DNA of 64,000 bases, from contig JAHLKG010000001.1 of the NCBI GenBank assembly GCA_025526995.1, forward strand, positions 1,736,001 through 1,800,000. Reading direction: 5' to 3'. Position 1 is the stretch's first letter, and each line of letters starts with the position of its first letter. The stretch comes from Powellomyces hirtus (taxonomy: Eukaryota > Chytridiomycota > Chytridiomycetes > Spizellomycetales > Powellomycetaceae). A program made the translations under genes and the position numbers. This document shows positions 55,692-64,000 of the stretch, in pieces. The notes under the pieces were generated by a model that saw only the letters and a list, made by a program, of their open reading frames with translations, was not told where the DNA came from and ran no database searches.

Positions 55692-56867
55692 ATGGCCTCC
55701 CTACCACCCGTACTAGAGCACGACCATGACCATGACCACGAAGGCCACGATGCCCACGAGGAGGCCGCTGCCGCCGCCGCAGAGGGCCACAGCGGGCACG
55801 CCCACGGCGGACTCGGCGACTGCACGCTGTCCTCGCTCGAAGCCAGCTACAACATGCAACTGCACGTCGCAGCCATCTTCATCATCATGGCCGTCTCGTT
55901 TGCCGGCACCATCCTCCCCATCATTGCCAAGAAACTCTCCAACGCCAACACGTTTGGCGCCCTGCCCTTCCAGGCCCTCAAACTGTTTGGCGGCGGTGTC
56001 ATCCTCTCCACGGCCATCATCCACATGTTGCTGCATGCCAACGAGAATCTGACATCAGAGTGCCTCACCGACCATCTGTTCCACGACTACCATTCGTGGG
56101 CCGGCGCGATCTGTGTCGCCGGTATGCTGTTCACCCACCTGGTCCAATTCGTCGGCGGCGCCGTGTTGCGCAACCGCATGCTGCACAAAGCCCACATCAA
56201 ACACACCCACCCAAAAAACAACACCACCACCACCTCCCTCAAATCCCTCGAAAACGGGGACGCCCAAGCCGCAGTCACCGTCACCGACCACGACCCCATC
56301 ACCACCGCAGCAGACCCGCACCCCGTGCACCGGTCCTCCCCCGCGCACGCCGACGACGCCCACGTGCACTCGCTCCTCCTCACCAGCGACAAACGCCTCT
56401 CCACCTACATGCTCGAAGCCGGGATCGCGTCCCACTCGATCCTCATTGGACTCACGCTCGGTGTCGCGCGCGGGTCCGATTTCCCCACCCTCCTCATCGC
56501 CGTCGCCTTCCACCAGTTCTTTGAAGGCCTCGCCCTCTCCTCGGTCGTCATGGACGCCGATTTCTCCAAACGCGTCATGGCGATCGGCATGGTCGTCTTC
56601 TACACCCTCACCACACCCCTCGGCATCGCCCTCGGGATCGCGTTGAAGGAATCATTCAGTGGAGACGCCCAACACACCATCTTGACCATTGGATTCCTCG
56701 ACGCCCTGGCCGCGGGCATCCTGCTCTATGATGGACTCGTCAACATCATCGTGCCCCATTTCATCACCGACGCGTTCAGAAAATTGAGTCTCGCGAAACA
56801 GTCGCTGCAGATTGCATTCTTGTGGTTGGGCGCTTTGGCCATGGCGGTTATCGGACGATGGGCGTGA
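55692..56867 (+). CDS. ZIP-family zinc transporter
   Basis: Single-exon membrane protein of 391 residues that imports zinc or related metals. The N-terminus is His-rich (LEHDHDHDHEGHDAHEE, GHSGHAHGG), a likely zinc-sensing or buffering patch. Three membrane spans follow (LHVAAIFIIMAVSFAGTILP, QALKLFGGGVILSTAIIHML, AGAICVAGMLFTHLVQFVGG), then a cytosolic loop rich in His and Thr/Pro, then five spans. The fourth and fifth spans carry the metal-binding motifs EAGIASHSILIGLTLG and AFHQFFEGLALSS. The C-terminus is short, as usual. The gene is very GC-rich at third codon positions and has a TATA box and pyrimidine leader, as expected of a well-expressed gene. Confidence 0.93.
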   Translation: MASLPPVLEHDHDHDHEGHDAHEEAAAAAAEGHSGHAHGGLGDCTLSSLEASYNMQLHVAAIFIIMAVSFAGTILPIIAKKLSNANTFGALPFQALKLFGGGVILSTAIIHMLLHANENLTSECLTDHLFHDYHSWAGAICVAGMLFTHLVQFVGGAVLRNRMLHKAHIKHTHPKNNTTTTSLKSLENGDAQAAVTVTDHDPITTAADPHPVHRSSPAHADDAHVHSLLLTSDKRLSTYMLEAGIASHSILIGLTLGVARGSDFPTLLIAVAFHQFFEGLALSSVVMDADFSKRVMAIGMVVFYTLTTPLGIALGIALKESFSGDAQHTILTIGFLDALAAGILLYDGLVNIIVPHFITDAFRKLSLAKQSLQIAFLWLGALAMAVIGRWA

Positions 56868-57795
56868 GAAAAGTCAACAAACAACAATGAACGTTCCCCC
56901 GCCCCCAACCCATACATATATATATATACATACCTGGACCACACTTGAAGTGTGCCTCCCCACCCACCCCCCACCGCTTATTCTATGATGCGGCTCTGCT
57001 CCTTATACATTCTTCCCTCACGCCGTCGAGCCACCCTTTTGACGAGTTATAGTTACGTACACATCCTGCACGTGCAAGGACGTCTGCCAAAAAAAAAGAA
57101 AACAATAAAGGCAAATATGCAAAAAATCTCGTCCCTCCTTCACAACCTACCACTCTTCTCCCACTATGGCTTGTCTGTCTGTCTGTGTCTGCACACGGGT
57201 GTAACGTATTCTGCACTTCTCGAACAAGGGGGAACCCACCAAAAAAAAATCCAAGCGATAGACTACAGATGTGGGACCGGGGGGTGGCCGTTTGGGAGCA
57301 GAAATATCTCTGATGTGACGAAACGGAGAGGCTTTGTGACGAAGTACCGGTCCACCTCTCCACTGTGCGTTGGACCGTGGTGTTTGGAGATGTGCTGATA
57401 TTTTGGGTTGGAAAAAGGGGCAAGTTTTTAAACACTTTAGGAAACGGGTTTGCGAAGGAGGGATGAAGTGAGGCTTGCAAATGCATCATATATCGTTTAC
57501 CGCGCCCAAACAATCCACAAGAGTTGACACAGAAGCAGAGAAACAAGGACGCGAGGTATAATGTGCTCAATTGAATATATTCCAAACAAAGAGAATACGG
57601 GGGGGACAAATGCCAAAAAAAGACGATGGGGTGGGGGATTGAGGAGGGGGGGTGAGGTGGTGAAAGAGATATACACTATATATATGAAAACGCTACCCTC
57701 AAGCTCACACCAAAGAAGTGACTAACGAGTATTGCCTTGTGTGGGAGGGGATATGGATTGCGTGGTTGAGGGAGGGAATACGGGAATGAAGTTAT
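56868..57795. other. Convergent 3' region
   Basis: About 930 bases between the stops of the ZIP gene and the small heat-shock gene. It contains a TATATATATATA run at 56926-56937, an A-tract near 57090 and an A-tract near 57241. One minus-strand frame of 208 codons (56983-57609) is not protein-like. No gene recognised. Confidence 0.35.
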
Positions 57796-59091
57796 TTACA
57801 GCTCCTCCTTGTTGATGTGGATGTTGCCTTCGGCAGCTCCAGTGGGGTAGATGCGCTCCTTGATGGGCTTGACGTATTTCTCGACAAAGCCGGGGGTTTC
57901 GGTTGCGGTGGCGGCCGAGGCAGCAGACGAGAGGGACTTGCTGGCCGCGGCAGAGGCAGAGGAGGCCGAGGCGGAGGCAGCCCTGGTAGCGGACACGGCC
58001 GAGGCGGAGGCGACCGAGGCAGCAGACTTGATGGAGGCAGAGGCAGCAGAGGCAGAGGCAGCGGCGGCAGCAGAGGCCTTGGAGGCAGCAGATTGGGCCG
58101 AGTTAGTGGCGGCAGATCCAGCCGACTTGACCGAGGCGGTGGCAGCGTGCCCGGCAGACTTGGCGGATGCGGCAGCGTTCTCAGCGGCAATCTGGGCAGA
58201 GTCGGACGCACCCTTGACGGTACCGGCAACATTGCTCACAACACGCTCGACCGTCTCAGCAGCAGCGTTGTAGGCATTGGCAGCGGTAGCAGACGCCTCA
58301 GCGGCAGCAGCAGCAGCCTGGGCAGCGGCCGAGTCGTACGCGTTCTTGGCAGCCGAACCAGCGTTGTTGATACCCTCCGAAGTCGCATCCACCACCGTCT
58401 TGGCACCGGTTCCTTCGTAGACCCACTCGGCGGCATCACCCGAGAGCTTGATCACACGGCCGAGACCCCGCGCCTCGCCCTTGATCTTGGGGACAAAAAC
58501 CTTGACGACACCCGCATCGAGCTTGGCGTCCGCCTTCTCCTCGTTCGCGTCCGAGGGGAACGTGAAGGTCGCGTCGTAGACACGGGGGATGCAGAGCGGG
58601 TCGGGCTTGCCCGTCGCGACAACGGTCGGGCACTTGCGTTCACCGTGGATCTTGAGCGTACCCTTCTCGGCCGTCACCTCGACTTCACGGGTGTGGAGAC
58701 CGGGCACGTCCATAGCGAGGAGGTAGGCGTCGTCGTCCTGACGCACGTAGATGCCCTTGACGAGGGTTCCCTTTGCGAGCGAGGCCGAGTAGCCGACATC
58801 GGTGGTGACCTCCTCGAGGGCGCGGATGAGGTCGTCGTAGACAGAGTGGGTGGTGGGTTTGGCGGCGGGGGTCGCGGATCCGGGGACAATGTTGGCGGCA
58901 GCGTCAGCGACCGCGTTGTACTTTTCAGCAATGACGCTGCGGAACCGCTGCGTGGCGGTCTGGTCGGCGGCCAGTTGGGCGGCGCGGTTGTCCGTGTGGT
59001 GCGAGCCGGGGATCAACCAGAAGGCGTTGGCCGAGGAAGCGATGCAACCGGTAGCGGCGAGAGCAAAGAGGGCGGAGCGTGTTGATGGCAT
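57796..59091 (-). CDS. Secretory small heat-shock protein with long Ala/Ser tail and KEEL end
   Basis: Single exon, 431 residues from the ATG at 59091; an open frame extends further upstream but the leader there includes the TATA box. The start gives a clear signal peptide (MPSTRSALFALAATGCIASS, likely cut near residue 23, ANA). An alpha-crystallin domain spans about 112-202: YVRQDDDAYLLAMDVPGL, EVEVTAEKGTLKIHGERKC, VYDATFTFPSDANEEKADA, AKLDAGVVKVFVPKI. From about 240 to 395 the chain is Ala/Ser-rich with an 11-residue-like pattern (AAAEASATAANAYNAAAETV, ASAKSAGHAATASVKSAG), like LEA-type amphipathic helices. The C-terminus NIHINKEEL ends in KEEL, an HDEL-like ER-retrieval signal. Together this suggests an ER-lumenal holdase. 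Very high third-position GC suggests strong expression. Confidence 0.8.
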   Translation of the reverse strand: MPSTRSALFALAATGCIASSANAFWLIPGSHHTDNRAAQLAADQTATQRFRSVIAEKYNAVADAAANIVPGSATPAAKPTTHSVYDDLIRALEEVTTDVGYSASLAKGTLVKGIYVRQDDDAYLLAMDVPGLHTREVEVTAEKGTLKIHGERKCPTVVATGKPDPLCIPRVYDATFTFPSDANEEKADAKLDAGVVKVFVPKIKGEARGLGRVIKLSGDAAEWVYEGTGAKTVVDATSEGINNAGSAAKNAYDSAAAQAAAAAAEASATAANAYNAAAETVERVVSNVAGTVKGASDSAQIAAENAAASAKSAGHAATASVKSAGSAATNSAQSAASKASAAAAASASAASASIKSAASVASASAVSATRAASASASSASAAASKSLSSAASAATATETPGFVEKYVKPIKERIYPTGAAEGNIHINKEEL

Positions 59092-59266
59092 TGTGTTGTG
59101 TAAGTCGAGTGTGGGGGGTGTAGAAGATTGTGTGCAAAGTGGGGGTACGAGCTGAAAGGAAACTCGGTTTGGTTGGTTGGGGGTATGCAAGAAAATGTGG
59201 TATTTGCGAGTGTGGGTGTGTGCGTGTACTGAGAAAAGCAGACGGGGCAGCACGGCCCCCTCTCTC

Positions 59267-59274
59267 CTTTTATA
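59267..59274 (-). promoter_or_regulatory. TATA box of the small heat-shock gene
   Basis: TATAAAAG on the minus strand, 176 bases upstream of the ATG, followed by a pyrimidine/purine-biased leader. Confidence 0.6.
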
Positions 59275-61082
59275 CTTCAGTCACTGCCAGGGGGGAAGGG
59301 CATTGGTGCATGTGTGATAACAGCATGACGTGTGTGCCAGATGTAACGCGTGTGTGCTTTTTTTCTCTCACCTTCTCATTTGTGACGTCACGACACGCAG
59401 TCGTCTCACTTCTCAATTGCGACACCAACAACAACATCATCATCATCATCATCACTAATCCCACTCCCTCATCACACCTCATCACCCATCCCCAAATCCC
59501 AATCCCAACTTCATCATGAAATCACACTCCATTCTTCCCCCCGTTCACCGCCCCGCCCCACGCATGTGCAAATTGTGACACGATGACTCATGATGTCTGC
59601 ATCCTCGGCGTGGAACCGAGCCGCTTCCGCAACATTCGCAGCAGCCGGCCATAAACCGAGGTCCTATCTGTTGTTGCATTCGTTCATCACTCGCAAAATG
59701 ACAATACATGCTCAAACAGAAAACATCCCTTCTCATCACTGTCATACGAAAATGCAATAGAACTGAAAAGAGAAGCAGACCCAAAAACTGACGCCTAACT
59801 TAACCCTCCGAGAAAAAGTGAGAGTTCTGCTCCGGCGCCTTCCATCCTTCTCATGACGCGACAGTGACGTGTACTAACTAACCCACGGATTAAACCGCTG
59901 TGGACAAAAATGACGAGCTCGTGTCATTTTGTATACAAACAATTCAGACAGACATATGCCATTGGGCATATCATACTACTGTACCCAAGAAGGAAACAAA
60001 TTCAGCCGCCATCGATATATATATGTGCAACGCACAAACAGTGACGGTTTAATCGTTTATATGGCAAAAAATCACTAGATTCAACAAACCCTCAAACGGC
60101 AGTTTGCGCCCACAACGCAGAGTTAGAAACTTGGAAGACAAACAAAACAACAAAAAAAACCAAACTTGTACTGATGAATAACAACGCAAAGCTCAAATAT
60201 GCATCTACATCCGTGTCGCTTGGGAGTCGTCCGTACTGTGTTGTAGTATGTATGCAAAAACAAAATACTACCCCCTTTCAATCTGCGCGGCGCACCTACC
60301 TTCTCTTCCACTCACGTAACTCGGGGGGGTTGATCGCACATGCCAAGTGCGGTCGACGCAGTCCATCTGAAGTGAATCTTGGCAAAAGGGATCGCCGCAC
60401 GTTACAGCCGCACCTTACCGAAACCGTGGCCAGCTCTCGAGAAAGGTACTGAATCCTCGCGGGGCGTAAGCGCTTAGAACACACGAAGAACTGAAATGGG
60501 AAGCCCGTGTTCCAATGGAACAAATGCCCGGATGGACGTAGACCATGTGGACTCTTGACGTTGAAGCCGCATGGACGTGTGTAAGTGTGTGTGTGCGTGT
60601 GTGCGTATGCGCAATGGTTTGGACATGGTTGCGGAAGATAGTTGTAGAGGGGAGGGAGAAAGACGAATCGACCGAACCGACCGACAGATCGCATCGACCG
60701 ACGAAAGTAGGTATAGGAGGAAGAAGTAAATTTGAGAACCGACCGACCGACCGACCAACCGACCGACCGAATCGACCGTTCATCGCCGGGGGTACCAATT
60801 CGCAGGGAGATATATACAGAGAACGGTTGAGATTGTTATTTGGATTTCTTGACAACATCAAGAAAGGAGGAAGCCTTTTTGAAAGAAACGAAAGACAAAA
60901 AAAATGGAAGCGTGCATGTGCACCCGGCAGATGCGGAAACTACACTAACCCGCCTTCCAATGCATGACTGACAAAAAACCAAACGAATCAGACAACACAC
61001 AAACCAGTGGTGATTCCGGAATGATGCCATATGCTCGAACCCCGGCAAAAAAAGGGTGGTGTTTCGCTAACATTGCGTGCGT
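59275..61082. other. 1.8-kb region without recognised gene; GACC microsatellite
   Basis: Upstream of the heat-shock gene and downstream of the SR-protein gene, both on the minus strand. It contains a CAT/ATC repeat near 59435-59455, a GTGTGTGCG-rich stretch at 60575-60605, and a GACC tetranucleotide tract around 60738-60775. Open frames are low-complexity. It may include a large promoter for the heat-shock gene, but no heat-shock element array was identified. Confidence 0.4.
60738..60775. repeat. GACC tetranucleotide microsatellite
   Basis: Nine to ten near-perfect copies of GACC/GACCGACC with one AACC interruption, on the plus strand. Confidence 0.7.
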
Positions 61083-61995
61083 CTAATCGCGAGGGCTGGG
61101 AGAGCGGGGTACGTGGTCGTCAACCTCACGGCGAGGAGATGGACTGCGGTGTCCGTTGCCAGCCGGGCTGGGAGAACGTCTCACGGGGGACATGATATCC
61201 TTGGAAGCGCCATGGTGTTCTCCTTTGATGGCGCCATTGTCCATGGGCATGACATCCCGCTCGTCCCGTCCATTGTCACGAACAGGAGACCTGGAACGGT
61301 GACGGTCCCGGTCGTCCCGTCCGCCACGGGGAGGAGGAGGCGACCTGGATCGGGAACGAGCACCACCACGTGGACGACGTGGGGGAGAGCGAGAGCGGTC
61401 CCGACGGTCGTCGTAGCGCCAGTTACGGCTGGGTGCGTTCTTGGCCCACTGAAAGCAAAAAATAACCCGGCAAAGATTGGCTGAATATTGACGTCTTTGT
61501 GAAATCATCGGGTGTGAACACGAACCTGAATGTTCAATGGATAGCCATCGACCTTGCGGTTCTGCATTTCATAGTAAGCATCCTCCGCATCCCGGTCATC
61601 TTCAAATTCGACAAAGGCGTAACTGTTCACAAACAAAAAGAAAGTGAGTCGTGTATGCCAGAACAAGCAACTCCACAATAGACCCAAACGCCATGCTTGC
61701 TGTATCCCCACACAACAGGGCCCATCTCCAAACGTAGATCTTTCGTATCATATTCACCCATCCTTGGGTCCCATTATACTTACGGCTTGGTAGCAGCGCC
61801 TCGGGGAGCCGGAATGTCACAACGCACGAGTCTGCCAAACCTATTCGCACCCACACCGAAAAAACATGGTCAAAACCCTATCGCACCAGAATTGGGGTTC
61901 ATTTCCACCCACCTTTCAAACTCATAAGCGAGATCCCTGGCACGCGTGCGGCCGCCAATTCCAGCAACAAAAAGAGTAGTGCGCCTGTGGCTCAT
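61083..61995 (-). CDS. SR splicing factor with one RRM
   Basis: Four exons give about 180-190 residues. MSHRRTTLFVAGIGGRTRAR starts a single RRM that continues through RDLAYEFERYGRLVRCDIPA, PRGAATK and PYAFVEFEDDRDAEDAYYEM, ending QNRKVDGYPLNIQWAK. RNP1 is YAFVEFED and RNP2 LFVAGIG. A long RS domain follows (RRDRSRSPPRRPRGG, RSRSRSPPPPRGGRDDRDR, RRSPSPAGNGHRSPSPR). An SR protein of this kind acts in constitutive and alternative splicing and is usually controlled by SR-protein kinases on its Ser/Arg tail. The RRM is nearest to SRSF2/SRSF3/Srp2-type proteins, but closer placement needs a tree. Introns fall inside the RRM. Confidence 0.85.
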
Positions 61996-62308
61996 GGTGG
62001 AGATAGTTTGCGGACCGTCGAGGAACAGAGAATATGGGGGAGGAGAATGGAGCGGGAAATGATGGGGAAGGTGCAAGTGAAGAATGAGGAGGAGATGGGC
62101 GAAAGGGGGACGAGGGAGTGCAGGTTTGGCGTCACGGGCAAAGCGATGGGGTAGTCTCCATGCCAACAGTAAGTGCTGTGCACGTGAGCGCACATGATTG
62201 TCTATCAATGAAGGGTTGGTCAAGAAGCGCGTCTCTCAAAGTTCTTGTTCTTTTTTGTATGTACAGTCTATACACAACGCCCTCAGGGCGTATTGTAAGG
62301 AAAGATAA

Positions 62309-64000
62309 TTATGAGATCTTCGTTGAGACACCCGCCCTAGTAGTAGTAGTAGTAGTAGCAGCAGCAGCAGCCGTGGTCGCGGAAGTTTTGAGGTTCGCAA
62401 CCGCAGCGGCCAACAACTTTGTCGTTCGGGTGACATTATGCAGGCCAGCCATCAAAGCCTTGTCCAGCGGATGGGTTTTGGCCACGGTTCGCGCTACGGC
62501 ACTCATGTTGGTTATAGCCTGTAAATGCGTGGAACCGCTGGTCAACACCCCAGCACCGACATAAATGGAACAAATGCGAAAATGGGTACCTTGATGAAAT
62601 GACTCGACTCTTCAGCAACTTTCCGCTGAGCTTTGATGTCTGCTGTCGCAGGGCTGTCGAGGGGTGGCAACGCGTCCGAGATGCGTTTCGTACAGTCTTG
62701 CACGTGATGCATGCTGTCCAGAAGTTCTTTTGCCAGCGCGCCGGCGGCCGCTAATGTGGGCTGCTGTTGCGTGGCTTGTTCATTCGGGTGTTCAGCAGGG
62801 TTGGCAGCAACAATGTCTTGAGGAACGTTCTTGAGAAGCACCAAGATGTGGGACGCAGCCCCGGCCGCGTTTTTCGCAATGTCGCGAATCGTGGGTGGCT
62901 GTGCGAGGGGAGAGGCTGGACGAGAAGCGTTGCTTTGAGTGGCGGCGTGCGTAGCTGGGAGACCTGTCAGAGTCCGTCGCGAGTCAGGTGGGGGATCGAC
63001 GAGCGTTTCGAACGTGCGCATAGCGTCGGCCAGCTCCACGTTTGCGAGGTACCAATCAGACAGTAGTGTACGCGTGATCCTCACGTCGAGGGACTGAATG
63101 AGCGGATCGGTGGAAGCGCGGATAGCGCGCACGAGTTGAGACGCAGAGTGAAGCGCGGAGGTTGCGACGGACCTCATAGCTGACGTTGTTGCTGGTGGTG
63201 TTGTAGCCGTCGTTGACAGGTCATCGGGTGTTGTGTAGTCGAAGAGACTCGAGTCCGAATGAGACGAGAAGGGTTGATGTTGGTGTTGCACGGATGAAAC
63301 CAAAGAGATGAGGGCAATGGTCGTATTGTTCAGGTCGTCCACGTTGGCGCAAATATCAACGAGGATCCGCTCGTTTCCGCCGCTCGCGTCGTTGAGTTCC
63401 ATCAGCAGTGATGATGTGGCGCTGTAGAGTTTCGACAGCGCATAGGCAAGTGACTCCATCGTTTCCGCCGACGCGTGTCTTCCATCCCTCGACCGCAAAT
63501 GCGACGCAGGGTTCTGCCGCTTGTGCCGCAGATGATTCTGGATATGCGAGCAACAGTCGTTTTTAGTTCCAGACGCCAGCGATGCATCGCTATTGAATGC
63601 GGCCGTCGGCTCATAATCGGTAAAGGTATAGCGACTGCGCGCGGAAGAAGGGGTCGCAATGGACTCGGAATATTTCAGACGGTCAGTGGCGATGCTAAGA
63701 CCCTCCCGTTTCGACTTGGAGTCCGGTGGTTCGGGGTACGGATTCTCGGCGAGCAGAAATTCCTTGAAGGTCTGCACCCACGTCTCATGCGGGACGTCCG
63801 TTGGATTCTGCAATACTTCCGGCGGGGGCCATTGCAGCGGATTGTGTTCGATTTTGAGCACTTTGAGGTGGGTCATGGAACCCACATACTGCGGGAGCTG
63901 CTGTAATCGATTCCGCGCCAAACTCAGTACTTTGAGGTTTATAAGGTTCCCAAATGACGCTGGCAATCTCTTGAGCTTGTTGCGGCTGATGTCGAGGATC
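62309..64000 (-). CDS. Sog2-like RAM-network LRR protein, partial 5' end
   Basis: The gene runs off the right edge, so the N-terminal LRR part is incomplete. Visible LRRs: LINLKVLSLARNRLQQLPQY and MTHLKVLKIEHNPLQWPPPE. A Ser/Thr-rich linker follows, then the helical Sog2 domain: TMESLAYALSKLYSATSSLL, DLNNTTIALISLVSSVQH, ALHSASQLVRAIRASTDPLI, LANVELADAMRTFETLVDPP, NAAGAASHILVLLKNVPQD. Two exons: the last begins AITNMSAVARTVAKTHPLDK after a GTACCC-ACAG intron and ends in a Thr-run. In yeast Sog2 helps Cbk1 kinase in the RAM network, controlling cell polarity and separation. The C-terminal region beginning near 62560 with AVA-N-L-K is typical. Confidence 0.85.

Noticed and set aside
57817..59085. 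422-codon open frame on the plus strand, Gly/Arg-rich
   Set aside because: It is the antisense shadow of the very GC-biased heat-shock gene. The minus strand has a signal peptide, an alpha-crystallin domain and an ER-retrieval end.
60545..60967. 140-codon frame on the plus strand
   Set aside because: It runs through the GACC microsatellite and TG-rich tract and gives low-complexity peptide.

Overview
The window comes from a fungal nuclear genome, most likely a zoosporic early-diverging lineage (chytrid-like). I see a compact arrangement of about 26 genes on both strands with many short introns (mostly 50-120 nt, GTAAGT/GTATGT-type donors, CTAAC/CTAAT-like branch points). Fungal-type genes (Zn2Cys6 regulator with PAS domain, Sog2, HDA1 with Arb2 tail, Mit1/CHD-type remodeller, Oct1) sit beside genes usually discussed in animals (NELF-C/D, gamma-SNAP, PIP30/FAM192A, rhodopsin-like GPCR, RNPS1). 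No CRISPR, rRNA, convincing tRNA or intact transposon was found. Gene models were built by hand, joining open frames at GT-AG sites that keep frame and protein similarity; exon edges are given where I could fix them.

Layout. 1-7.6 kb: 5'-end part of gamma-SNAP (-), RAD6/UBC2 (+), a proline-rich protein with an RSPGGT tail motif (+), an AcuK/Ert1-like regulator (-). 7.6-16.5 kb: SART3/Prp24-like snRNP recycling factor (-), then two divergent unrecognised multipass membrane proteins, one with a decayed tandem duplication at its 3' end. 16.9-24.8 kb: a 913-residue repeat protein built around a DIDxLL motif (-), RNPS1 (+), NELF-C/D (+), an F-box-like/ankyrin protein (-). 24.8-36 kb: a pyrimidine-rich gene desert with a nested inverted repeat, a small upstream reading frame, a PHD/double-chromodomain/SNF2 remodeller (+), and mitochondrial Oct1 (+). 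36-47 kb: UAP56-binding export adaptor (-), class A-like GPCR (-), a long disordered protein (+), PIP30/FAM192A (+), a Spo12-like protein (-), a GFA-domain enzyme (-). 47-64 kb: HDA1-type deacetylase (+) converging on a D-amino-acid oxidase (-), a small protein with three GMLMFDG motifs (-), a ZIP zinc transporter (+), a secretory small heat-shock protein with a long Ala/Ser tail ending KEEL (-), an SR splicing factor (-) and the C-terminal part of Sog2 (-).

Shared themes are RNA processing and transcription (SART3, RNPS1, SR protein, UBM export adaptor, NELF-C/D) and chromatin (Rad6, Mit1-like remodeller, HDA1). The proximity of the remodeller and HDA1, about 14 kb apart, recalls their cooperation in the SHREC complex of fission yeast, but nothing in the sequence links them directly. 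The least explained and most interesting genes are the DIDxLL repeat protein, the GMLMFDG repeat protein and the ER-type small heat-shock/LEA-like fusion.
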